Shown piece after piece: positions 1-7,445 of a DNA stretch of 64,000 bases. Both the position numbers and the translations under genes were made by a program. This stretch comes from Clostridia bacterium UC5.1-1D10 (GTDB taxonomy: Bacteria; Bacillota; Clostridia; Lachnospirales; Anaerotignaceae). Where the stretch lies: NCBI GenBank assembly GCA_001304995.1, contig BBZU01000002.1:124001-188000 (forward strand), in the 5' to 3' direction. Positions within the stretch are counted from its first letter, which is position 1. Every line of letters begins with the position of its first letter. Under the pieces are notes generated by a model that had not been told where the DNA came from, did not search any database, and was given only the letters and a program-made list of their open reading frames with translations.

Positions 1-355
1 CATAACTGCCTTCCAGATGGATCAGAATGGCGGTGTAAGTCAGTGTGCCTTCTTCTCCTTCATAGGGTGCGAATGTCATGGTATTGGCATCGGCGTAGAC
101 GGAAACAACAGGATATGCAGCGTCATTTTCCAGAAAATCCTCTACGGTGACCTTTCCATTGAGTTGATCCACGACAGTATCTTCTGCAATGAGAAAACGG
201 ACGATTCCGTGGGTTTCTGTTTCTGTGACAATGGCGGTCAGGTTCCCGTTTTCATCGGTTTCCCGTCCAATGACCTCTCCTTTAAGCCACATTTCCCGTC
301 CGCAGGTGGAAAGTGCCAGTAAACCAAACAGCAGCAATAGAATGATTTTTTTCAT
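1..355 (-). CDS. Lipoprotein, C-terminus cut by the window edge
   Basis: Open from an ATG at 355 to the window start with no stop, so the 3' end lies outside. The protein starts with a lipoprotein signal (MKKIILLLLFGLLALSTCG), with the lipobox cysteine at residue 18, so it is probably anchored on the outer face of the membrane. An AAGGGGGA ribosome site precedes the ATG. The segment GEVIGRETDENGNLT closely resembles GEVLERHLDENGDLT in the next lipoprotein upstream, so the two are tandem paralogues. Function is unknown. The gene follows the larger lipoprotein on the same strand with only about 12 bases between them, so they form one operon diverging from walRK. Confidence 0.7.
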   Translation of the reverse strand, partial: MKKIILLLLFGLLALSTCGREMWLKGEVIGRETDENGNLTAIVTETETHGIVRFLIAEDTVVDQLNGKVTVEDFLENDAAYPVVSVYADANTMTFAPYEGEEGTLTYTAILIHLEGSY

Positions 356-367
356 ACGGATTCCCCC

Positions 368-1417
368 TTAAATATATGCCCTATTGCCAGGAATTGCCCA
401 GTCCTGAAGCAATGCTTTCACTTCATCGGTATAGGACAGGGAAACCTGTTGTTCTGTGGCGGCATGTTCCAGAGAGCCTTCCGGAAAACGGATTTCCAGA
501 TGGTCATCGTACATCATGATCTGTTCTGGTGAAAAAGATTGTTCCATTTCTTTTTTCAGAATGTCATTCACATCTGACAATGCCAGCAGACGCTTCCCGA
601 TTTCCTCCGGCGGACAAGTGAATAGTTCCTCCATGGGAATGGGTGCGCCGGTTTGCAGGTCAAAGGCGTTGCCGAAGTATGTGTAGGGATTGTGGTCATC
701 GTCTATATAAAATTCCAAACAGGTATCCGTATATAATACCCGTTGGGATGCGCTGTCCACAGAGGTGCGCTGCAAGAAAGTGTGGGTAAGAAAATCAGTC
801 GGTTCCGTTGTTTGCAGATAATCCGCATAAGCCTTTTCCAGTTCCTCGGGAACGGAACAACGCATGCCTGTTTTTTCAAAATACGCTAAAATGGCTTTGG
901 CTGCATCCTCGGAAATGGGATACTGCTCCTGAAGCATAGGGATGTTGTAAGCCTTGAAAGGCAGTTCGTTGGAAATATGCAATAAGGCAACACCATTTTC
1001 CAAACGATAATAGATATGATTTTCTCTGTACCACAGGTTAACAGGAGTGTTGTCCGCAAGGTGTGTGGTTTCTCCGTCATAGATTTCCTGAATATCCACC
1101 AGAAGCGCGGGATAGGCAGAAGATTCGGATTTCTCTTCCTGATACTGTACGGCTGCGTGGACGGTACCTGGGTCTTTGTGCTTGAATGCGTGTACCATTA
1201 CATCATCATCCAGCGAGGTGATGATATTGGTTTCTTCTGAAACGAGGAAAGTGCGTTCCTCCCCGCCATCTTCCCGCATGACAAAAGAAGTCAGATCACC
1301 ATTTTCGTCCAAATGCCTTTCCAGCACTTCTCCGGTGATATATTTCTCCTGTGTGCCTGCGGCACAGCCACAACCGAGAAATGCCAGCGACAATGTCCAT
1401 ACCAATGCTCTTTTCAT
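368..1417 (-). CDS. Lipoprotein with DUF3298/RsiV-like C-terminal region
   Basis: This 349-residue protein begins with a short hydrophobic signal ending in LGCGCA, a lipobox. Residues about 25-110 carry the module shared with the truncated neighbour (GEVLERHLDENGDLT, then an acidic repeat). The second half (signature D..TG.PIPMEELF, then PEEIGKRLL and a terminal beta-rich YTDEVKALL stretch) has the pattern of DUF3298/RsiV-type extracytoplasmic domains. That assignment is by eye and uncertain. The start is supported by an AAGGGGGAAT site. Its location, divergent from walR, hints at an envelope role but proves nothing. Confidence 0.65.
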   Translation of the reverse strand: MKRALVWTLSLAFLGCGCAAGTQEKYITGEVLERHLDENGDLTSFVMREDGGEERTFLVSEETNIITSLDDDVMVHAFKHKDPGTVHAAVQYQEEKSESSAYPALLVDIQEIYDGETTHLADNTPVNLWYRENHIYYRLENGVALLHISNELPFKAYNIPMLQEQYPISEDAAKAILAYFEKTGMRCSVPEELEKAYADYLQTTEPTDFLTHTFLQRTSVDSASQRVLYTDTCLEFYIDDDHNPYTYFGNAFDLQTGAPIPMEELFTCPPEEIGKRLLALSDVNDILKKEMEQSFSPEQIMMYDDHLEIRFPEGSLEHAATEQQVSLSYTDEVKALLQDWAIPGNRAYI

Positions 1418-1551
1418 ATCAATTCCCCCTTAAAAAAATGCCCTTTTTTTCAGTCTATCATAGGAAAGTGGAGAAAGCCATATATACTTGTCTGATAACG
1501 GGGTAATCTGGAACAAAACTGCCACATCTTTCGTTCAAAAAAGAGGATTGG

Positions 1552-1580
1552 TTTACATTTTGTTCAAAATTTAGTATAAT
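1552..1580 (+). promoter_or_regulatory. SigA-type promoter of walRK
   Basis: TTTACA (1552-1557) and a perfect TATAAT (1575-1580) are separated by 17 bases, 45 bases upstream of the walR start. I see no tandem WalR half-sites here, unlike the downstream promoter at 4193-4247. Confidence 0.7.
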
Positions 1581-1624
1581 TTTTTGAAAGGGAAAATTTT
1601 GATTCTGAAGGGGGAATCGAAGCT

Positions 1625-2329
1625 ATGGACAGAAAAGTTTTGATTGTAGACGACGAAAAAAATATTGTAGATATCATTGCCTTTAACCTGAAAAAAGAGG
1701 GGTATCAGGTCATTACGGCATCCGATGGGGAAGAAGGGGTCAGAAAGACCTTTGAGGAAAATCCCGATCTGATTCTGTTAGATATTATGATGCCTAAAAT
1801 GGACGGGTATGAGGCTTGCCGTAAAATTCGGGAGAAAAAACATACGCCCATCATTATGCTCACAGCTAGAGCCGAAGAAGTGGATAAGGTACTGGGGCTG
1901 GAAATGGGCGCAGATGACTATGTAACAAAGCCTTTTGGTGTGCGGGAGCTCATGGCACGGGTAAAAGCAAACCTGCGGAAAGTGGCTGCCCTTCAGGAAG
2001 CGGCAGGCATGGCGGCATCTGACGAGAAAGCTTCTCCTTACGGAAAGCTGTCTTTGAACCTTGACCGCTACGAAGTGAAAAAAGATGGCAAGACCATCGA
2101 CCTGACACTGCGTGAATTTGAGCTTTTGAAGTTTTTGGCACAGCAGAAAGGACAGGTATTTTCCAGAGAAACACTGTTGGAGAAGGTATGGGGTTATGAG
2201 TATTTCGGGGATGTTCGTACCGTTGACGTGACTGTGCGCCGTCTGCGGGAAAAAATAGAGGACGATCCCGGCAAACCTGCTTATATCCTCACCAAACGTG
2301 GTGTTGGTTACTATTTTGATTGTGATTAA
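1625..2329 (+). CDS. walR: Response regulator WalR (OmpR/PhoB family)
   Basis: This 234-residue DNA-binding response regulator should receive phosphate from the adjacent histidine kinase and control cell-wall genes. The receiver domain spans about residues 3-118, with acidic pocket D9/D10, phospho-acceptor D53 in LLLDIMMPKMDG, the T of MLTARAEE and the K of YVTKPFG. The winged-helix effector spans about 135-232, with the conserved REFELLKFLAQ and VDVTVRRLREKIEDDP. A GGGGGAA ribosome site lies 8 bases before the ATG. The assignment to WalR rather than PhoP rests on the downstream YycH/YycI-type genes. The kinase follows after 15 bases. Confidence 0.9.
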   Translation: MDRKVLIVDDEKNIVDIIAFNLKKEGYQVITASDGEEGVRKTFEENPDLILLDIMMPKMDGYEACRKIREKKHTPIIMLTARAEEVDKVLGLEMGADDYVTKPFGVRELMARVKANLRKVAALQEAAGMAASDEKASPYGKLSLNLDRYEVKKDGKTIDLTLREFELLKFLAQQKGQVFSRETLLEKVWGYEYFGDVRTVDVTVRRLREKIEDDPGKPAYILTKRGVGYYFDCD

Positions 2330-2344
2330 AACGGAGTGGGATCA

Positions 2345-4147
2345 TTGCGCAGCATAAAATGGAAATTGATCGCGATGTATCTGGGGCTGGTGCTCATTGT
2401 GATGATCGTCAGTGGGACGTATATCCTGCTGAGCCTCAGGAATATCGAAATAAATAAATCAAGACAGCAGCTGGAGATCTATGCGGAAAAGATCGTGGAA
2501 CAGGTCATTGACGCAGGGGATGCGGACAGCTTCCAGGAAGACTTGCAGGCAACGGTAACCAATGCCATGGGTATTCAGGGGAATGTGCTTAATGCGGAAG
2601 GGGAAACCATCGCTTCCACCACCGCTCCCAAAGCGCCATTCACCCAGTACACAGACCAGGCAGTCATTTCCGGTATGAACGGCACAGCCACATTCTCCTC
2701 TGGCAAGAAAAGCACAGACTCCTTTGGTCTGCTGAAGGAATGGATGAGCTATGCCCTTCCTGTGACAGACGAAAACGGCAATGTGGAATATATCGTGTAT
2801 ACCCGTCTGGATGCCAGCGATATGCAGAGCAGCCTCAACGAAACCACGAAAATCATCATTGTGGCAGTATCCATCGCTCTGTTTTTGGCAGCCATCATGG
2901 GTTATGTCTTTGCGCAGACCTTGACAGGGCCCATTCTGGCGTTGACCAGAGGGGCGAAGAATATGGCGGAAGGGAAGCTGAACCAGAGTCTGAAAGTCCG
3001 CAGCAGCGACGAAATCGGTCAGCTCACCAGCAGTTTCAACTACATGGCGGCGGAACTTCGAAAGACCATGTCGGAAATTTCCAAAGAGAAAAACCGTATG
3101 GAAATCATTTTGCATAACATGAGTGACGGTGTTATCTCCTTTGCTAAAGATGGCGAGCTGATGCTTGCCAATACAGCAGCGGAGGAAATGCTGAAGGTGG
3201 AAAAAATGGATATGGACTTTTCCCATTTTATCCGTGCCTTCGACATCAGCACCGGCGTTTATCTGGATATGGGGGATGAGCCTTCCAAGGCAGTCACATT
3301 CCCTGTGGATAAGCAGTTTATCCATGCAACATTCTCTCCTCATTACAACCCCAAAAACGAAATGGAAGGCGTTGTGGTGGTATTGCAGGACGTTACAGAA
3401 CAGAAAAAACTGGACGATATGCGGAAAGAATTTGTGGCAAACGTTTCCCACGAACTGCGTACGCCTTTGACCACAGTCAAAAGCTATACGGAAACCCTTA
3501 TGGAAGGGGCGCTGGATGATAGGGAAACAGCCATGGAATTTTTGTCCATCATCGACAGCGAATCCGACCGTATGGCGTTCTTGGTACGGGATTTGTTGCA
3601 GCTTTCCCGTTTTGACAACAAGCAGGTACGCCTGAATATCACGGAAATCGAAATGAACGAATTCCTCATGACTACTGTTCGCCAGAGCAAGATTCATGCC
3701 GAGGCGAAACATCAGGAACTGACCTTTGAGCCCTGCGAACATCCTGTCATTATTTATGGCGACAGAGATCGTGTGGGTCAGGTAGTCAATAACATTGTGA
3801 CAAACGCCATCAAATACAGCCTGGAGCAGGCAAAAATCCGTATCTTCATCACAGAAGACGAGAAGTATTACAAGATTTCTGTCAAAGATACGGGTATGGG
3901 CATCACCAGAGAAGACCTGCCCCGTATTTTCGAGCGTTTCTATCGTGTAGACAAAGCCAGAAGCCGTGCCATGGGCGGCACCGGTCTGGGCCTTGCCATT
4001 GCCAAGGAAATCATGGAAAGCCATAAGGGTCGCCTGACGGCAGAAAGTGAATATGGCAAAGGCACCACCATGACCATGTGGTTCCCCAAGGAACGTCCAG
4101 AGCTGGAATATGAACATGAATTCAAAACAGGAGGCCCTACGGAATGA
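2345..4147 (+). CDS. walK: Sensor histidine kinase WalK
   Basis: Membrane-bound kinase partner of WalR, about 600 residues. It has a transmembrane helix near the N-terminus, an extracytoplasmic sensor of about 145 residues, a second helix (IIIVAVSIALFLAAIMGYVFA), a HAMP domain, a PAS domain and HisKA with H369 in FVANVSHELRTPLTT. The HATPase_c domain has N-box NIVTNAIKYS, G1 DTGMGI, F-box and G2 GGTGLGLAI. I prefer the TTG at 2345, which lies a few bases behind GGAGTGGG, over the GTG at 2336, which lies inside that ribosome site. Architecture and H-box match WalK of Firmicutes. Confidence 0.9.
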   Translation: MRSIKWKLIAMYLGLVLIVMIVSGTYILLSLRNIEINKSRQQLEIYAEKIVEQVIDAGDADSFQEDLQATVTNAMGIQGNVLNAEGETIASTTAPKAPFTQYTDQAVISGMNGTATFSSGKKSTDSFGLLKEWMSYALPVTDENGNVEYIVYTRLDASDMQSSLNETTKIIIVAVSIALFLAAIMGYVFAQTLTGPILALTRGAKNMAEGKLNQSLKVRSSDEIGQLTSSFNYMAAELRKTMSEISKEKNRMEIILHNMSDGVISFAKDGELMLANTAAEEMLKVEKMDMDFSHFIRAFDISTGVYLDMGDEPSKAVTFPVDKQFIHATFSPHYNPKNEMEGVVVVLQDVTEQKKLDDMRKEFVANVSHELRTPLTTVKSYTETLMEGALDDRETAMEFLSIIDSESDRMAFLVRDLLQLSRFDNKQVRLNITEIEMNEFLMTTVRQSKIHAEAKHQELTFEPCEHPVIIYGDRDRVGQVVNNIVTNAIKYSLEQAKIRIFITEDEKYYKISVKDTGMGITREDLPRIFERFYRVDKARSRAMGGTGLGLAIAKEIMESHKGRLTAESEYGKGTTMTMWFPKERPELEYEHEFKTGGPTE

Positions 4148-4192
4148 CAGGATTTTTCCCGAAACGACACCGCAGTAACTGGAAAAATCAGG

Positions 4193-4247
4193 TGTTAAGA
4201 AACTGTAAGGGCGCTGTAACAAAACTGTAATATTATTGCTGTATAAT
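4193..4247 (+). promoter_or_regulatory. Promoter with four WalR/PhoB-type half-sites
   Basis: Four direct half-sites, TGTTAA (4193), TGTAAG (4204), TGTAAC (4215) and TGTAAT (4226), are spaced exactly 11 bases apart. A perfect TATAAT (4242-4247) follows 10 bases after the last one. No good -35 hexamer is present, as expected for a promoter activated by an OmpR/PhoB-family regulator. Three of the four half-sites match the published WalR consensus TGTWAH with N5 spacers; the second ends in G. It drives the exported protein, YycH-like and YycI genes, so probable control by WalR itself is inferred. Confidence 0.7.
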
Positions 4248-4292
4248 AATGGCAGTGAAAAATACGAGATAGACGGTAAGGAGGTGACGGAG

Positions 4293-4724
4293 ATGAAAAA
4301 AAGATTGTTTGGCTTGGTTTTGGCAGGACTTCTGTGCTTTTCTCCCGTCAGTGCATTTGCCGCAGAGGTAACTCCCATCACTGTCAGCAGCGGTATTGAC
4401 CTGTACCAGGAAGAAACAGAATCTACATTTGACAGCAGCCGCACCATTTACGGCGAAGCGAAACCCAATACAAAGGTTTCCGTGTCTGTCAGTTGTAAAG
4501 ACGCCAACGGGGATATGAGCGTTGTAAGCGCACAGGAAGTGACCGTAGGTTCCATGGGAATCTTCGCGGCTACCGTTGGACTGGAAATGGGTTATAACTA
4601 TGTGACACTGACGGCGGATAAAGCTGGGTATGAAGAAGCGTCTTACACGGTTGTGATTAAGCGTCTGCCCAAGCAGCTGAAAAAAGATCTGCAAAACATG
4701 ATTGCGCTGCCCGGTCTGTACTAA
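4293..4724 (+). CDS. Exported protein with one Ig-like beta domain
   Basis: A 143-residue protein with a clear signal peptide (MKKRLFGLVLAGLLCF, cleavage probably after SAFA). The mature part (residues about 30-130) has alternating short strands (TIYGEAKPNTKVSVSVS, GIFAATVGL, NYVTLTADKAG) typical of bacterial Ig-like/fibronectin-like folds. The ATG at 4293 follows AAGGAGGTGA; an upstream in-frame ATG lies inside the promoter. It sits between walK and the YycH-like gene behind the half-site promoter, so it may be a WalR-regulated surface protein. I do not recognise a named family. Confidence 0.65.
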   Translation: MKKRLFGLVLAGLLCFSPVSAFAAEVTPITVSSGIDLYQEETESTFDSSRTIYGEAKPNTKVSVSVSCKDANGDMSVVSAQEVTVGSMGIFAATVGLEMGYNYVTLTADKAGYEEASYTVVIKRLPKQLKKDLQNMIALPGLY

Positions 4725-4767
4725 GGCGCGCAGAAAATATAAATTCATAAAGAAGCGGTGAGATCGA

Positions 4768-6222
4768 ATGAAAAGAAACAGGATTACAAATGTTATCATT
4801 GTTGTTCTGGTCATAGCCGCTGTGTATCAGACAGGAGAGTTATGGCTTGAAGGAACAACAGGCCATAACTTTTTTCGTGCAGTAAAAGAGTCCATTTCCG
4901 CTACGGATGAGGCGGCAGAGAGCAATGCGTTGCTGGCCACCAGGTATGCAGTAGGAGATGGGGCGTCTAATTTTTCCGTATACTATCCCGACAAAGTTGG
5001 CAGCAGTGATATGCTGGAAAAAGCCAACGACGTTTTGCAGGAGATATTGGCGGAAAACATCGGCGAAAGCACGGAATTGGAAAAAGCCGACTGGAAAGAA
5101 ATGCTGCAAAACAAATGTATTGTCATGCAGTATGATTTTATGATTAATATGGATGATTATCTGGCGGGCATGCGCAGCCTGAAAAATGGTCAGGATCTGG
5201 AAAGTTTTGACTATATCACCATTGTGCCCGCAAGGCGTACAGGGGAGGAAAGCAAAGCGTATTTTGTCAATTCCCAGACCAACGACTGTGTGGTTTATCG
5301 GGCCATGAAAAGCAAATCCGCCTCTATACTTTTTGAGGCATTGCAGGCACAGCCCGAAGGGGAAATGGTCTATATTTCCACAGGACAGAAAACCAGCTCT
5401 GCCGTTCTCAGACAGAATCTGTTCCTGCCCCAATGGGCGGAGCTGCCCTATCATTATGATACCTTGCAGCAGGTGCCTGCCTTTGAGCAGGAAGGCGCAG
5501 TCAGCCGTATGCTGCTGGAAAACACGGCGGAACGGTTTTTCCGTAATTTCTCCGTGGACTGGAGCCAGCGGGATGAAAACGGGAATTTTGTATTCAGTGA
5601 CAGCTCTGTTGTGCTCCGTTATAATCCGGGTAACCGGATGCTGGAGTACTATAACTATGAAAATTACGGCAGTGACGGCCCGAAAACAGCCCTTTTGGAT
5701 GGCTATCAGATCAGCTGCAATTTTATGACCAATGACGCCTCTTTGCAGACGGATGTGTACTTGGCGGATATTGGTGGCAGCGGCAACGAAATGGTTTATT
5801 ACTTTGATTATGCCGTTAATGGACTGCCTGTGTATTTGTCAGAAAGCATACAGCAGGAAATCGGCATGAAACATGCTATCGAAGTGACAGTCAGCAATAA
5901 TTCCGTTAAGAAATACCGTCGTTACGCGGTGAATTATCAGGCGTCAGAGACAAAGGATGCTAAGCTGGATGTGCAGTTTATCGACGCTTTGGACTCTGCC
6001 AATCGTCTGTATCAGGAAACAGTAGAACAGCGGGAAATTGCGGATGTCAAAAACATTGCGCTGGGGTATTTCGCAGACCGGACAGAAGGTATCCGTTTAC
6101 AGTGGTTTGTGAATCTTTATGACCGGATATTCCTCATCGAAACAGACAGTACCTTGCCGGAGCAAACGGCAGTGACAGAAACGGAACCGGAAACAGTGAT
6201 CAATGCGTCCACCAATTCCTGA
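4768..6222 (+). CDS. YycH-like regulator of WalK
   Basis: A 484-residue protein with one N-terminal membrane helix (ITNVIIVVLVIAAVYQTGELWL) and a large extracytoplasmic part, ending in a short polar tail. Position after walRK and before a clear YycI, single N-terminal anchor and size fit YycH, which in Bacillus binds WalK from outside together with YycI and modulates its activity. Sequence identity to Bacillus YycH is not obvious by eye, so the family call leans on context. The gene ends 26 bases before YycI. Confidence 0.65.
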   Translation: MKRNRITNVIIVVLVIAAVYQTGELWLEGTTGHNFFRAVKESISATDEAAESNALLATRYAVGDGASNFSVYYPDKVGSSDMLEKANDVLQEILAENIGESTELEKADWKEMLQNKCIVMQYDFMINMDDYLAGMRSLKNGQDLESFDYITIVPARRTGEESKAYFVNSQTNDCVVYRAMKSKSASILFEALQAQPEGEMVYISTGQKTSSAVLRQNLFLPQWAELPYHYDTLQQVPAFEQEGAVSRMLLENTAERFFRNFSVDWSQRDENGNFVFSDSSVVLRYNPGNRMLEYYNYENYGSDGPKTALLDGYQISCNFMTNDASLQTDVYLADIGGSGNEMVYYFDYAVNGLPVYLSESIQQEIGMKHAIEVTVSNNSVKKYRRYAVNYQASETKDAKLDVQFIDALDSANRLYQETVEQREIADVKNIALGYFADRTEGIRLQWFVNLYDRIFLIETDSTLPEQTAVTETEPETVINASTNS

Positions 6223-6248
6223 GAATCTGAAAAGAAAGGAGACAGTCT

Positions 6249-7109
6249 ATGGAGTGGCAAAAAGCGAAAAAATTCGTCATTGTGCTGCTGGTGATATTGA
6301 ACGCCTGCTTGGCAGTACTCAATTATCAGCAGAACCGGGAAAGCGCCATGACTGCTTCTCAGGAAAAGGCGATTTTTGAAGTGCTTTCCAAAAACGGTAT
6401 TACCATGTATACAGACCTCATTACGGAAACAGAACCTATGAGCCGTCTGGCATGCATGGTGCCAACATACACCAAAGAAGATCTGGAACGGGCGTTTTTT
6501 GACGGAGAAAAGACCACAGTCGTTCCCAGCCAGACCACTACCCTATATCGTACCTCTACATCAGAACTGACAGTGGAAGGCCCACACGGCACCCTCACAT
6601 TCCCGCAGGTGGCAAAAGAAAAAGGCCAGCTGAGCCGGGGAGAAGCTCTGAAAATAGCAGAGGAATACATGGATGGCAAAGAGAAGATCTTCGGGGAATT
6701 TGTTTCCTATGACATTTTGGAAACCGAGGAAGGCTACTGCGTGGTGTTCTATGAAAAGTATGACGATACCATTGTGTTTTCCAATTACTTCCGGGTGTTT
6801 GTATCTCAGGCAGGTATTTATCAGGTGCAGTTTGTTTATTGCCCTGTGGTGGGATACAATGGCGAGAAAAAAGATATTTTCTACGCCGATGAAGCATTGC
6901 TCACATTTATGCGGGAACTGCGGAAAAACCAGCCCGAAGGGGCTTTTACCGTAAATCGTATGGAACTTGGCTACGACCTGTCGGATAAAGAAAGCCAGAC
7001 CAAAGAAGGCATGCTTTATGGGGTGCCCTGTTACCGCATTTATCTCATGGAACAGACGGAGCCATACATCATCAACGCCTATACATGCAAACTCATCAAT
7101 GAAGAATAA
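6249..7109 (+). CDS. walI: YycI, two-component system regulatory protein
   Basis: A 286-residue protein with the family-typical N-terminus MEWQKAKKFVIVLLVILN (compare MDW.KTK.IFI..F of YycI), one membrane helix, and a beta-rich extracytoplasmic domain with repeated two-strand units as in YycH/YycI folds. It should partner the preceding YycH-like protein in tuning WalK. AAAGGAGA lies upstream of the ATG. The operon ends right after it at a strong terminator. The walJ metallo-hydrolase and htrA genes that often follow in Bacillus are absent here. Confidence 0.75.
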   Translation: MEWQKAKKFVIVLLVILNACLAVLNYQQNRESAMTASQEKAIFEVLSKNGITMYTDLITETEPMSRLACMVPTYTKEDLERAFFDGEKTTVVPSQTTTLYRTSTSELTVEGPHGTLTFPQVAKEKGQLSRGEALKIAEEYMDGKEKIFGEFVSYDILETEEGYCVVFYEKYDDTIVFSNYFRVFVSQAGIYQVQFVYCPVVGYNGEKKDIFYADEALLTFMRELRKNQPEGAFTVNRMELGYDLSDKESQTKEGMLYGVPCYRIYLMEQTEPYIINAYTCKLINEE

Positions 7110-7114
7110 AACAG

Positions 7115-7151
7115 ACAGACTTGCGATGAAAGATCGCAGGTCTGTTTTTTT
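7115..7151 (+). terminator. Rho-independent terminator of the wal operon
   Basis: Twelve-base stem (ACAGACTTGCGAT with its complement, one G-U pair), a short GAAAG-type loop and a T-run, 6 bases after the walI stop. Confidence 0.85.
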
Positions 7152-7218
7152 GTACAGGCACACCCCCTTATGCCCGGCATATATTGTGCATAACAGGATT
7201 TTTCCGGGAGGTGGGAAT

Positions 7219-7443
7219 ATGGAGGGAAGCATGCTTTTGTCAGAAGTCCCTCTGGGACAGAGCTGTCAGGTAGTGGAAAGCCGCCTGCTGCGGCTGCTGG
7301 ATCTGGGTTTTTGCGAAGAAAGTCAGGTGGTGCCCTTGTATACATGCCCTTGGGGCGGCACACGCCTGTATCATGTCAAACAGACCCGCATTGCCCTTCG
7401 GGACAGCGATGCGGCACAAATCCAAGTGAAGGCGGTGGAATGA
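7219..7443 (+). CDS. feoA: FeoA-type ferrous iron transport accessory protein
   Basis: A 74-residue SH3-like cytosolic protein. It shows the FeoA pattern: LSEVPLGQSCQV, then LLRLLDLGFCEESQVVPLY, then GGTRLYHVKQTRIALRDSDAAQIQV. FeoA proteins assist FeoB in Fe(II) uptake. The ATG at 7219 follows GGGAGGTGGG; the longer open frame upstream lies inside the preceding gene and terminator. The stop overlaps the start region of feoB, so the two are translationally coupled. Confidence 0.88.
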   Translation: MEGSMLLSEVPLGQSCQVVESRLLRLLDLGFCEESQVVPLYTCPWGGTRLYHVKQTRIALRDSDAAQIQVKAVE

Positions 7444-7445
7444 GG

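Noticed and set aside
2459-4447. Minus-strand ORF of 662 residues opposite walK
   Set aside because: It is an antisense shadow of a strongly conserved gene, has no ribosome site and its residues (Phe, His, Gln-rich) are typical of reverse reading.
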